From Cytidiella melzeri (lineage: Eukaryota; Basidiomycota; Agaricomycetes; Polyporales; Irpicaceae): a stretch of 64,000 bases of DNA. The position numbers and the translations under genes were made by a program. Location: assembly GCA_022592445.1 (NCBI GenBank), contig JABYQR010000002.1:62001-126000 (forward strand), written 5' to 3'. Of the stretch, positions 42,430 to 53,799 are shown in pieces. The notes under the pieces were generated by a model. That model had not been told where the DNA came from and ran no database searches. It worked only from the letters and a program-made list of their open reading frames with translations. Each line of letters opens with the position of its first letter. Position 1 is the first letter of the stretch.

Positions 42430-44410
42430 GCCACTATGTACCCAAGGGTAAACTACCGCTGTTCAGGTCCTTCAAGGACATATGTAATTTTCTAATATTC
42501 TTCACCTCTGCCTGGGAGGCTGATCTCAGCCTTTCCAGCACATCTTTTGCCTTCCCCAGTATTCCCACAGGCTTCACCTTTCCCTGTTCTTTCCACAATC
42601 TCCACATGGCCTGGACATCAGGTGGCTGATTTATGGGTTCGTGTATTCCTTCCGGTTTGGATACATACTCTTGCAGGAAACGCTCAATCTTCTTCATTCT
42701 GGGGTATATTATTGTGTTTATGATTTTGTGATCGGCATAAGACACCCGTTTGGTGAGGTTTATGAGACAAGTACTGCAAGAGTTGCCTGGCTCAGTGCTC
42801 TGCCCGTTCAAGTTGTTGGAGTGGCTGGAGAAAGTCTGATAGTGGAGTGCTGTGCTGCTGCTATGTGGGATGGCAGACACAGTCAGGGTATAAGACGTGC
42901 TGGTGACAATGGTGGTAAGCAACATGAGAGAGGTTGAGAATTGCATTGTGGTATAGAGTGGTCAAAGGGTGTGTTGGACAATGAAAGGGTGCAAAAGGAC
43001 AGTAATTCAGCAGAGCTGGCAGAACAAGGTCAGCACAGTCACTTCAAGGCAGATGTGAGATGGGCAATGATGTACTTACCAGCTTGGAGGATGTCAAAGG
43101 GCAACAAAGAGAACTTGGGTTTGAGTGGACAGTAAGACAGCTAGCTGTCAGAACAAGTTCAGTACAGTGTTAACAAGGCAAGTGAAAATACAGACAACAA
43201 TGTACTTACTGACCAGAGCTGAATTAATGACAATACCAGGCTAAGCAATGGAGGTGTGCTGAGGTATGACAATGGTGGTGAGGAGCTTTATATCTCCTCT
43301 AGTGCTGAATGATTCTTTGATAGGGTGGGGAAATGTCTTGTATGTTACCTACCATCTTCTGAGTTTGAATGGTTTTGTTGCTGTTTGTCTGAGTTTGAGA
43401 TGTTCCAGCAAAGGAACAAGACAGTTGTTCTAAGTGGCAGAGTCAGCAGGTGATGGTTGTCTAGGTGGGGTGCCAGCTGGGAAAACAGGGTACAGACATG
43501 GCCAAAGCAATTCCCAATACCACACTAGTTGGAGAGGGTCTTGAATTCTGAGGTTCTGTTTCTGCATAGGGCTCCCCGCCAGATTGCATTGGGTCATGTG
43601 ACTTCAGTTGGGTGTTTGATTGTGTAATCTTGCATGAACTATGCTTGCAGCTCTTCCACACTGCTTTCTCTGCCCCTTGTTCTTTGTCTTGTCTCTTTCA
43701 TGTTGTGCGCCACTGTACTTGGTTGCTATCACAAGATTGCCACTTTCTTTCTCATTGATACCAATGTTATGGTTGACATACATACTATAGCATTCCAACA
43801 TACACATGTGGGATGTTTACAGCAGCAGAATCATGTACATATGCCAATGTCAAAGAGCTTCCCTCTGGTGTGCCTATCAATCTGTCATATACTCTAAATG
43901 TAGAAAGGTGGCCTGGCCCCAACGGAATGAATACTATTTGCAGGTGTTGGGCAAGGATGTAGAAGATAGCACTTGGTGTAGCAAGGCAAAGGAATTTTTG
44001 ATCTCGAAGGCTGTCATAGCTGCAATGATGATGTGATTGATTCTACCTGTGGTGTCAGGTCTAGTTGCAACACAGTGTGAGCAAATTATGAGATATGTGG
44101 CAGTGTCAGGAAGTGATGGTTGTCTAGGTGGCTACGTGGGGCAGCCAAAGCAAACAAGAAATATTTCAGCAAGGTCTGTCTCTGGTATTGCTCTTACCAC
44201 ATGATGTTAGTACTGTCATGTCCTTCAAACACTGCATCACGTACTGGTGTGGCATCAAACCAGTAATTGAAAAAATGAAGAAAGTGAAAGCAAGAAAACA
44301 AAACTGCACAGCTTGCAGCTGTGATGCAGTTGATCTTAAGATCAGTTATTGAGCCCCTGTACGTACTGCATCAATCAATCCTGTGCGCCGCAATCACATC
44401 CCTAGGTAGT
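42430..44410. repeat. segmental duplication, copy 1
   Basis: This block matches 54310-55510 in the same orientation. Shared landmarks include GTGATGGTTGTCTAGGTGG, TTTGATAGGGT, CTTGGGTTTGAGTGGACAG, TGATGTACTTACCA and the final GCCGCAATC. It includes the secreted-protein gene. Copy 1 carries about 640 extra bases between two occurrences of GTGATGGTTGTCTAGGTGG (43450 and 44118), a local tandem duplication. Confidence 0.8.
42434..42946 (-). CDS. small secreted protein, paralogue 1
   Basis: This is a 170-residue single-exon frame. Residues 1-25 form a signal peptide (MQFSTSLMLL, hydrophobic to residue 25, cleavage expected after TVSA). The mature part starts IPHSSSTALHYQTFSSHSNN, has two Cys (57 and 60), a divergent middle, and MWRLWKEQGKVKPVGI near the C terminus, with a further 37-residue tail. 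Of the first 58 residues, 49 equal the paralogue at 54311-54772. I do not recognise the family. A small secreted protein in a transposon island could be an effector or surface protein, but that is inference. Conserved upstream sequence with a GTAAGT donor suggests a non-coding 5' exon. Confidence 0.65.
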   Translation of the reverse strand: MQFSTSLMLLTTIVTSTSYTLTVSAIPHSSSTALHYQTFSSHSNNLNGQSTEPGNSCSTCLINLTKRVSYADHKIINTIIYPRMKKIERFLQEYVSKPEGIHEPINQPPDVQAMWRLWKEQGKVKPVGILGKAKDVLERLRSASQAEVKNIRKLHMSLKDLNSGSLPLGT

Positions 44411-44539
44411 TAGGCCATACATTGATGAAGGTAGTCACCAATGGTAGCAAGGGGGTCATGTATCTTATCATTAATCATGTGCAGCTTGCTTTAAGAATGA
44501 AGGACTTGAGGGTGTCTCATTAGATTGACTCCCAGAACA

Positions 44540-45075
44540 TGTAACATGTGTCCTGATGATGTTCAAACTGCCTCATCCCCATTGAAACTGCCACAAGCTG
44601 TGTTCTGATTGTAACTCTTGCTTAGAGAGCAACTAATGGTTGTGAAACTGTGTGAAACAATCAGATGCAGTGCTTGCTGCTGATGCAACCACGTCCTGTT
44701 GATGTCTGAACTGCCTCACCCCCATTGGAACTGCCACAGACTGTGTTCTGATTGTAACTCCTGTTTAGAGAGCAACAAATGGTGGTGAAACTTTGTGGAA
44801 CAATCAGTTGCAGTTCTCACTGCTGATGCAACCACAAATTTACACAATCCAAGAATGTAGGGGTTGAGAGTGTTTTGTTGGCTTCCAAAGTACTGGTAAC
44901 TCTTGCTCAGAGCCAATAATATTTGTAGCATGTGTTCTGCTTGTATTCCTTGTTCAAAAAGCAAGCAACGTCTGTAGATTGCTGTACATGTACCTGCCCA
45001 GAACTCGACATCATGTGCCAGCAAGAGTGGAGTTTGAATCTAAGTCTGAGTAACCTTTTTCAGTAGACTGGCCAT
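44540..45075 (-). repeat. repeat family R, copy 1, with two internal tandem units
   Basis: Two tandem units of about 140 bp (from about 44563 and 44704) share CTGCCTCA(C/T)CCCCATTG, GTGTTCTGATTGTAACTC and CTGCTGATGCAACCAC. Reverse-complement copies, also with two units, are at 46866-47220 and 52050-52340. The right part (44930-45075) is the empty-site counterpart of the TIR element insertion at 45722-46865. Confidence 0.75.
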
Positions 45076-45077
45076 AA

Positions 45078-45260
45078 GTGTAACCCTGGCACAGGTTAGC
45101 ACAGTGCTTGGAACAGCATATATACTCTGATAAGACTGAGATAATAACATCTCAGTTAAACTGCCTTTTAGTGTAACGGTTACGATGTCAGAGTTCAGAT
45201 TGCTTACACTAACTGAGATGTTACAGGTTGCAGGTCAGGGTTTACAGTTCCTGAAGGATG
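45078..45260 (+). repeat. tRNA-like (SINE-like) repeat
   Basis: TTTAGTGTAACGGTTACGAT strongly resembles a tRNA D-arm/A-box, and about 50 bp later comes a weak B-box-like GGTTGCAGGTC. The 5' part recurs at about 53806-53935 (GTTAGCACAGTGCTTGGAAC, TTTGGTGTAACAGTTTTGAC), so it is a dispersed repeat. No intact tRNA fold. Confidence 0.4.
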
Positions 45261-45289
45261 AAGAAGAATTGTTTTAATGTGCTCTAGCA

Positions 45290-45660
45290 CATTGATGCTT
45301 GATCAGATGTGACCTTTCTGTTCCCCAAAGTGTGGGAATTTGATGGAAGAATACAGACAGTGACAGTTTCAATACCAAAGCAATCAATACAGTTGATGGC
45401 ATTACACTGACCTTGTTATCAGCCCCTTATAACTTTGTATCAGATCACTTTTGCAATCGAATGCACATTTTGATTTTTTCAGACTACATATGGGTACAAA
45501 TTGGTGCATATCACACACCATTGGATAGCCCTTTCTTGCGGCAACATCCTGGTACAAAGATCATGTCAATTGAAGTGGAATTGAGCAACTTATGGCTAGT
45601 CTACTGAAAAAGGTTACTCAAACTCAGATTCAAACTCCACTCTTGCTGGCACATGATGTC
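45290..45660 (+). repeat. repeat family S, copy
   Basis: This shares CAAAGTGTGGG, CACACCATTGGATAGCCCT, CAACATCCTGGTACAAA and AGTGGAATTGAGCAAC with the reverse complement of 53935-54260, and more weakly with 32820-33390. Coding capacity is not conserved across copies. No terminal structure recognised. Confidence 0.65.
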
Positions 45661-45721
45661 AAGTTCTGGTCAGGTACATGTACAGCAATCTACAGACATT
45701 GCTTGCTTTTTGAACAAGGAA

Positions 45722-46865
45722 TAGTCTCGGAACCAGCTGTTTGCAATACCTGTTTTGGAAAGCGGAGTTCAAAAAAGACAAAAAACGAGGTAAGCAAACG
45801 TCTGGTGAATTCAGTCAGTGGCGGGTACCGCTCAGTCGCACGTGACTCCCGCCAGTCAATGTGTCGTGCTTGAGGGCCCATTATCGAATTCTGTATGCAC
45901 GTTTGGGACTTCATACTCTCTACTACTAGTCCCCTCCAGTCTCTCACATATGTTATTCATATTCTCACTCTCTGCTAATATCAGACAAATAAATTTGAAT
46001 AAGATTAAACCCTAAGTTGTGAATAATTCCCTCTCGGCCGCACTAGACAGCCGGATAATGATAACCAGTGCTCAGCCCTCAACCTTGATTCAGGCTTGCC
46101 CCACTCGTTCCCTCATTTGAAAATGCATGGAAAGCAAATAGCCAGTACGCGAGAAGATATTCTTCTGGCAACTTCTCGGGAGGCAATTTGAGGCGCATTG
46201 CAAGTCACTGTAATGTCTTGATTTGACGTTGTTGAGGACCCGTTTGTTGGCATCAAGGGCACCTCGTGCCGTGACACCGTGTTTGTGTCCACAAGGTGGT
46301 TTGTGGCGGTTCTTGAGTATCCCAGCACGTCGCTTGCAGTGCTTAAGCGCAATGCAAGCATATCCAGAGTTTATTAGACAAAATAAATATGTATATAATG
46401 TGACTCACCATCCATTGAGTGCCCATCTCCATGTGCCGGCTGAGGTGGTACCAGAACCAAACAATAAATAGTTGTTGTCCTGTATCTGTCATTGATTTGT
46501 TGTGGTGTAGTCAAGCCGTGCGAGGCACCGTTATGCGAGGGTTGTGCGTGCTGCATTGATGGACTCGTTCTTGACTAATGTTGTGTCTGTTGAAGGGACC
46601 TTGCGGTGTTCATTATTGATGATGGCGAGGTCTTCAAAAGATGGGCAAAAAAGAATTAAAGCTTGAAATTTGGCCGGGCACCCGCTGATGGACTCCAAAA
46701 AGTCTTCAATTTCAAGCACGTGCGACTGAGCGGTACCTGCCACTGACCGATTACACCAGACGTTAAGGAGCGTGGTTCATTGTGTCTTTTTTGAACTCCG
46801 TGCTCCAAACAAGGAAGGAGCATCAGCAACATCCGTGCTCTCCCTTAATGTCTGGTTCAAGACTA
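45722..46865. mobile_element. non-autonomous TIR transposon, 9-bp target duplication
   Basis: AACAAGGAA stands at 45713-45721 and 46866-46874. Between them is a 1144-bp element with ends TAGTCTCGGAACCAG and, in reverse complement, TAGTCTTGAACCAGA. Further in are strongly matching subterminal inverted repeats (CGGAGTTCAAAAAAGAC and GGTACCGCTCAGTCGCACGTG in both arms). A paralogous uninterrupted sequence exists at about 44936-44960 (reverse complement), with the target present once. It encodes no transposase. Nine-base duplications with long TIRs suggest a Mutator-like element, but superfamily is inferred only. Confidence 0.85.
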
Positions 46866-47220
46866 AACAAGGAATCCAATCAGAGGACATGCCACAAATA
46901 TTATTGGCTCTGAGCAAGGATTACCAGTACTTGGGAAGCTAACAAAACATTCTCAACCCCTACATTCTTGGATTGTGTAAATTTGTGGTTGCGTCAGCAG
47001 TGAGCACTGCATCTGATTGTTCCACAAAGTTTCATGATTGCTAGTTGCTCCCTTAGTAGGAGTTACAATCAGAAAACCACCTGTGACCGTTCCAATGGGG
47101 ATGAAGCAGTTCAGACATCAACAGGATGTGGTTGCATCAGCATTGAGCACTGCCTTTGATTCTTCCACACCATTTCACAGCCACTATGCTGCATGTCACT
47201 TAGATGCCACCACTTTTGTG
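46866..47220 (+). repeat. repeat family R, copy 2 (right part)
   Basis: This continues the family R sequence interrupted by the TIR element; the left part is about 45600-45721. It contains two tandem ~140-bp units (ATCTGATTGTTCCACAAAGT / CTTTGATTCTTCCACACCAT). Confidence 0.7.
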
Positions 47221-47764
47221 CAAGCTTTCGGCAACATTAACAGTAACAGCAATTGTTAAATGCTCTTGTAAATAGATACAGATTAACATGTACTGTAATC
47301 CCTCTAGAAGAATTGTTTGTAGCTTTCAATTTAAAAATGTTGGATCAGCCAATTTTGCTGCCTACCATAAAGGAAATAGATATTACTATATATGGTATAT
47401 TACATCAGACACCCATTGCTTCTGCCAGCCGCTCCGGAAGTCGACAATGGGAGGTGTAACAGTGGGAATTGAATGATCGGACTTTGCGCTGAGCCTCTTT
47501 CACATCCAGGCCTTCTTAGTATGTGTCAATAAACCTCCACGTGCGATGCTCCAATCTGCGGATGTGCTCTATAGGAACTGAGGCGAGTGCTTTGTGCATG
47601 TTCTCACGCAAGGTATCAAAAGTGTAGTCGCAATGCTCCCGTGGATATTTCTTGACAGCGCCCCAGAAATATTCAATGAAATTCATTTCGCAATGAAATT
47701 TTAGGAGGAAGATGCATATATTTCCTGCACACCAGCAGCTCAATTAGTGATGTGTAAGTATTGA

Positions 47765-48521
47765 TGTCATGGATGGCCTGACTAGCCCTTAATTTTCGCA
47801 ATTTACCTCTTGTTTTTATCTGTAAAACTCCGGGCTACAACCTAGTTTCAATTCTCTCTGCATAAACTCCTTTGCACGTCTATTAAGCGCCTGTATCACG
47901 TGGCTTAGACGCTCCACACGGTCACATTACTTGCTACTACGTCACACTGGCATGTGACTTAGCTTAAGTAAGACCACATGGCTACAGACACATGGCTCAG
48001 CCCATAGCTAGGGTTTGACGTCATAGATACCATCCACATGGGCTCCTTATTGTTCTTTCCCTATTGTTCTCTTTATGGAAGGATGTTCTCACAGGTGTGG
48101 GAATGGAATACAATAGTTGGTCTCCTTTTAGATAGATTCTCTCACGGGTAGAGTTCTTGGCAAGGTCTAGACAATAGCTATTGTTCTCCTTTAGGTAGTT
48201 CTTTTGTTCTTCGTTCACACGGCTTCTTGCAAAGCCTGCCCTCAACATGGTCTGTGCGCAGGTCCCTGAAGTCTATATATACTGCTGCATGTACGCTTCT
48301 AGCCCCCATCTCGACCTCTTGGTCTTTACTGGGCTAGGTAAGCAAACCCCCTCTTGTACTACATAGCTGGTAGTCACAATACTAACTTGGTCTTTACTGG
48401 GCTAGACATCTGCATAAGGTTTATAGCTGGTGAGAGTATTGAGCTTCACGCCTACCACCACCACTTCGTCGTCATCCACTTCGTGTCCCTGTTTGTCACG
48501 TCGAGCCTTGTCTCCGTGTCA
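47765..48521 (+). mobile_element. solo LTR, family A copy 3
   Basis: This is 757 bp and very similar to 37057-37812, flanked by ATTGA at 47760-47764 and 48522-48526. On the minus strand the flanks rejoin into an intron of the transposase relic (GTACAC...GTGCAG), so the insertion did not break its coding exons. It keeps both 20-bp repeats and the intron-like segment 48338-48405. Confidence 0.93.
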
Positions 48522-50712
48522 ATTGATATTCTGAGTCTGAGTGTACTAGCGGCTTCAATCACTTCCTGGACAAGTGACTTCTGTGCAAGAAAGTCTTGTT
48601 GATGGTTAAGTATTTGCTTTGCACAGCAGTCAGACGAGGTGTCTGAGCAGGTGTTCTTGCATTTCATGGGAAGGCCAGCACATCACAAACCATGCTCTTG
48701 CAGTAACATCTTGCATCCCCTTTGGCTGATTTGAATACTGTTGGTGGTTAGCAGGAAATATCATTGATTGTATTACCCTCTGCCTGTTTTGCATAAACCA
48801 GCCATCACGCATACGCGCTTGCTTTCTTCCTGGGCGCATATTCATAAATGATACCCGTAGTGCATCTTCTGCATATGCCGAGTGACCTTGCGAGTTATTT
48901 GCAAGAATCACTGCAATATCAGTTGATGTATGTGCAGCCCTGAATGCAGGAAGGAAGTCATCCTTGAGCTGCAATGAGATGATTATCAGCCAATCCACAC
49001 ATAAGATATTCAAATCATACCTGTTTGATGAACAGCTCACCATTCCAGAAGCCGTCGTGATTCTTTCTGTACTCCAGAGTAATACTTGCCTCATGCAGCC
49101 ATACAACTGTTGAGCAGATGAAATCACTCTGATGCAGCCCACGACCAGCTTCTTTTCTTTTTGAGTGGCATTACTCCATCCAGTACCCAGCCTTGCTTTA
49201 CACTGTCATGCGCTTGTGCAGTCATTTTGTCGTGAGCCACCAAGATCAACCGCAAAAGTAATACAGCAGTGCCTTCAGGTATTTGAAGTTTGCGTGTCAC
49301 GTTGTCTATGGCGTATTTGACAAGCTGTGGTTGTACGGCTTCCATTGCAGGTATAAAGCAATCCTGACAATCTCTCACAACATCCAGATGCTCATGGCCA
49401 TCGAAGTACACCGCTTTTTGATGCTCCACATATGTAAATCCTTTGTGCAGCATCATACAACGCATTATGGAAATAGAAAGACCCAAACGGCCTGGCTTGA
49501 AGTGGAAATGGGGAAGGACAGTCTTCTCAACAAGATCCCTCAGCCCTCGTGGAATTTCGTGAGACACAACAAGGTTTGTGTATTCACTTGCTTTGTGAGG
49601 TGCAAGTTTGTTGTTCACAAGCTTCTGGAGCTTTGGTGGATCTAATGTCCACTTAATGGAGCACATGTAAGTTCTCATTGCTGTGCGAACTGATGGGTTG
49701 CTGAAGATGGAAGCAACCTTTGTGTGCTGTCTGTGATGAGAGGTAGGCAAAGCACAAGTTTTGATCCATGCTTGGGTCCATTTTCGGGCCAATCGGGACC
49801 CAACCAACACCAAAACCATTTGCCTCAGCAGCAACCCGAGACACTGCCATCATCCCTTTCTAACCATGATTAATCATGTTCAGGCAAGAGCAAATGGTAC
49901 ATGCATGTCGCACTTGTAACCCATTATGGCCAGATGCAAATAAATGCTTTGAGGACAGCAGGCAGACGAGATCCCTCAATGCAAGCTCGCAAGAAGATTG
50001 CATAGCAGCAGCAGCATGAGAGCAAGCTTCTTGTGCTGGAACATCGAGGTGGTGACGTTTACGCAGCACCTCAGACTGTATAGTGGGGAGGTATTCAGTA
50101 GCAATGTCACGGAGCAGAGTGGTGATACTTGTGTCAAGTGAAGCCAGTGCAGATGACAACACTGAGGACGATGATGCCAGCACGGAGGAGCGCAATATGG
50201 GCAAAGGTGATGTATCTTCTATGCTGTCCTTGTACCATGTATCAGCATCACTATCCTCATTGAACAGGTCCCCACTGTCTTCTGACAAATCAGAGAGGAA
50301 GTTGTCAAGCTCAGCATTGGCTTCCTCTGACTGAAGATTAGAGGTCCCTCAAATTTGAGTCCTGGATATGGGGCTCTCTGATTACAATGGGCAAGGGCCA
50401 ATATCTAATGTTGGTTGCAGCTCCGAAGACTCTTCTTGTGCTGATACAACACTTTGCAGAGTGTGCAAAGGTTTGCTCTCTTTCACATGTGCAAAAAAGT
50501 GCAAAACACATGCGCTTCTTCACTAATCGTGCAACCAGCATATTATGCAAGTGCTGCCAAATTTACACGCACCTTTGTTGTGAGTGGGAGTTTCTCTCTT
50601 CCTTTTCAAATGCCATGACATGGATAGTCCAACAGAGACCGGAGTTTTCCATCACAGTCACCAGTTTACAGTATCAGGTGCCTATCTAGAGCACTTATTT
50701 TGCGGCTAGGAG

Positions 50713-51276
50713 TGTTACTGGACCTAACCCTAACCTGGGTCACGTAAAATCCTGCCTTATTTATCAGTAGTCCAGACCCAAACCCTAGACTCAATCTGGA
50801 GCGGTTCCAGATCAACCTAGGCTACTGTTCTATTGTTCTTCTTCCATTGTTAGGGATTTCCCAGGGATTCCCCTGGTTCCTATTGTCCTATTGTTTCCTG
50901 TCTTATTGTTAGAGATTCCCCCAGTTTCTATTGTCCTATTGTTCCTGTTCTATTGTTCTATTGTTCTACTGTTCTAAGTTCTATTTTTCTGTGTACCCTG
51001 GTCCCTGATTGTTACCCTAGTCCATTATTGTTCTATTGTTACTCCAGCCCCACAGTTACTCCAGTCCCTAGGGTGGGAACTTGTACACAGACCATCCAGA
51101 CACAGTATATATAGTAGACCTTACTCTCCCTAGCTCTGCATCTTGACCTCTCTGTCATTTGTGCTGCTAGGTGAGTTACTGCATGTAACATAGTATCCTA
51201 CCTTGTTGACTCTGTCATTTGCACTGCTAGTATCCAGCCTCTGTGCCTGCTTGCCTGCTTATCATCAACTTTGACA
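50713..51276 (+). mobile_element. LTR-like segment, family C
   Basis: TGTTACTGGACC opens the segment and TTTGACA closes it, with a TATATATAG box near 51104. A 21-bp unit (CTCTGTCATTTGTGCTGCTAG less its first base, 51151-51170, and 51210-51230 with two changes) brackets GTGAGT...CTAG, the same leader layout as family A. A run of TTG and a possible gag start (ATGCCAACTGCC, 51372) follow. Bounds are inferred; no target duplication was found. Confidence 0.5.
51171..51230 (+). other. candidate leader intron in LTR family C
   Basis: This starts GTGAGT directly after the first GTGCTGCTAG and ends GCACTGCTAG, the end of the second repeat unit, 60 nt in all. TTGAC before the second unit could serve as branch point. 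Confidence 0.45.
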
Positions 51277-52049
51277 TTGTTGTTGTTGTTGGAGATCCCT
51301 TTCCACTTCCACCCCACATTCACTCTACCCTTGTTTAGGGTTTATCAGTCTAGCAGCAGTCACTCCACAACATGCCAACTGCCTGTGATGATGCTTTATA
51401 CATTTAGAGAGGCAATTATACCCTCCCAATCGAGTCTGCTCGATATCCTTCTACTGACATGCTGACCATGATTTATCCACCAGCAGCAAGAAAGCATAAT
51501 CCAACCATGCCTGTCTTCAATTCTCCATCCTCTTCAAGCTCTGGTCCAGCTCCTCACCCTCTAACTCTTCTATTTCCAACTCCTCTTTGTCAGCCTGAAG
51601 CACTGGCATGTCACCTCCAACATCCTGCAAGTCCTTGTTTATAGCCTCAATGTCTGACTCCGAGTCTCCATAAGAAGCACTGGCAGCATTCCCGTTGTGC
51701 TCATTCTCAGTAGGAGCACCTTGCTCTGATTGAGAGGCTGCATCAAAAGTGCATGCAGTTTGTGACTCTTCCAGTGCAAATCTTGCTTGCGCACAACCTT
51801 ATCTGGCATGCTGTGCTGCCTCTTGTTTTGCTCTTCTGTCTCAAGGACCAGCCATAGGATGGTAGACGGGGTACGAGATAGTTTAATGTTTTGTAGTGTG
51901 CACTAACGTATGTTACACTGATCATTGTGAAACTTAGTCGACATCTCAATGCAATGCCCCACCACCTGTCATGGCCTAAAAAGATTTCTCTAACCAATTT
52001 TGATGGTCACGTAACGTATACAAAAGTGGTAGTCTCTAAGTGATGTGCA

Positions 52050-52340
52050 CCATAGTTGCTCTTTTAGCATGGATTACAATTAGAGCACAGCCTGTGGCAG
52101 TTCCAATGGGTTGAGGCAGTTCACACACCAGCAGGACATGGTTGCATCAGCAGCAAGCACTGCATCTGATTGTCCCACAAAGTTTCACAACCACTAGTTG
52201 CTCTCTAAGCAGGAGTCACAATCAGAACATGGCCTGTGGCAGCTCCAATGGGGATGAGGCAATTCAGACATCATCAGGACACATGTGACATGTTCTAGCA
52301 ATTAATCTAATGAGACACCCTCAAGCCCTTCATTCTTGAA
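52050..52340 (+). repeat. repeat family R, copy 3
   Basis: Two tandem units resembling 46980-47200 (GTTGCATCAGCAGCAAGCAC, AATGGGGATGAGGCAATTCA), ending near CCTTCATTCTTGAAGG. Confidence 0.7.
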
Positions 52341-52968
52341 GGAAGTAATTTTCTAAAATCAGCAGTAAACACTGCACAAGATTGATGACAAGATATATGA
52401 AACCCCTTGCCACCATTGATGACTACCTTCATCGATGTATGGCTTCTATTCCCGCAACCAAACTTATCAATTATGGTACAGTCACTTTATCCCAAATTGA
52501 GTTGCTTATCAAAGGTGTCACCAATAGCAAATGCCCTTATTACAGTCAATATTTGTGGCCAAACTACTTGGCAAGGTTCTTACCAAGAACGCAGTTGTTT
52601 ACTTAGGTTCTTGTTGGTAACAAGTCACTGGTTTAAGCAAGTATTTCAGGCTATATGACTTTTTCCATTTGATATCAGTAACATAATCACTTGTAACCCA
52701 AATTTTATCTAGACTATCTAACATAGTTCAACACCCTTACAAAGAAGATGCATGTCAAACCACCTTTATCTCTACACTCTACTCCACAAACTTGTTGTCA
52801 TGCTGTACTCACACCTGTTGCTGCACTTTGAACAATACAGCCCAGTCTTTCTTTTGTCCTGAATGATTGCATGCTCCAGTCAAGACAAACCACCAACTTT
52901 CTATACATTACTCATCAAAGAAGCTATTCACAACAAAACGAAATAATCAAGCTGCTACCAGCAGCAAG
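52341..52968. other. gene-free spacer
   Basis: AT-rich sequence between a family R copy and an LTR. No supported gene or recognised repeat. Confidence 0.45.
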
Positions 52969-53564
52969 TGTAATAGTAAAGGTTACACTCACCAGATGAG
53001 TTGTTAACTTGAGGGGGAGGTGTTGAGATAGAGTGTAGAGTGTTGGTGAGAGTGAGTACTGGGGAGTCCTTGATCAACAGAGTGGATAAGACTGAGGGGA
53101 TATGCCCTCAGGAGTGCCTCTATATATACATGAAGGGGAGGACCCCAGGTATTACCCTATGACCCCTAATATCTACATGAGCAAGCAAAGTAATCTACCT
53201 TACTAAGCACGCCCTATGCCCTAGTGGTGCCACTTCAATAATCAACCAATAGCAATTGTCCCCATGACCTGACCCCATGACCCAGTCCCAAGGCTAGACT
53301 TATTCTAGCTTGTTCTAAGGCAAGGCTAGACTTTTCCAGAAGGTTCTAAGAACTATGACATCATCTACTAGAATGTTCTATACTATGACATCATAGTTCC
53401 AGCATGTTCCACAAGGTTCCCCATGTGATACACAGATAAGGAAAGGAGTGCATCAGCGCATCAATTGATAGGTGCTGAAATAAGCACTGGATAAGCACCT
53501 AAATACCATCAATACTGTTGCCTGTTAAGGCAATATTTGTAGAAACATTGAAAAATCTGTGACA
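52969..53564. mobile_element. solo LTR, family B copy 2
   Basis: This is 596 bp, flanked by GCAAG at 52964-52968 and 53565-53569, a perfect 5-bp target duplication. It starts TGTAA and ends TGTGACA. It defines the true length of family B and shows that copy 1 is split. It contains a local duplication of AAGGCTAGACTT. Confidence 0.92.
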
Positions 53565-53799
53565 GCAAGTTTACTTACAAATCTGGCTCAAAAACAACAA
53601 TCTTTCATTCAATCTTCAGGAATTGTACTTGCCGCTTGCCAGCCTTGCTAACACTAGTTCAACCCTGGCTGAGGGCAACTTGCAAGGGGTCATACCCTTG
53701 GAGTGGCATATATCACAAATCCCCAATAGACAACCCAGAGGAGCCCTCATACTATTTGAGAGAAACTCTGGAGAGTGAGATGAAAGTGTCTATAACAGG

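Larger units (their letters stand above)
47516..51840 (-). pseudogene. IS630/Tc1-type DDE transposase relic with nested insertions
   Basis: Pieces on the minus strand, in order: an acidic N-terminal segment (EELEIEELEGEELDQSL, about 51560-51830); FASGHNGLQVRHA and MMAVSRVAAEANGFGVGW (about 49800-49960); RKWTQAWIKTCALPTSHH; VYFDGHEHLDVVRD and LVAHDKMTAQAHD (about 49200-49430); then after a frameshift near 49168 HDGFWNGELFIKQ, an intron, and NNSQGHSAYAEDAL. The last piece is FIEYFWGAVKKY at 47600-47700. The catalytic block normally reads VDNSQGHSA; here the Asp is Asn. One insertion (family A solo LTR) lies in an intron, and another block containing LTR family C separates the N terminus. This transposase type is common in Agaricomycetes. 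Confidence 0.75.

Noticed and set aside
45413..45607. Shared peptide between 45413-45607 (plus) and 53931-54254 (minus), e.g. QHPGTKI.SIEVELSNL
   Set aside because: The similarity follows DNA-level similarity of repeat family S, and the third copy near 33.2 kb does not keep an open frame, so there is no sign of protein-level conservation.
49860..50288. 142-codon minus-strand frame considered as a separate gene
   Set aside because: Its end (FASGHNGLQVRHA) and the following MMAVSRVAAEANGFG match the N-terminal half of the adjacent transposase relic, so it was merged there.
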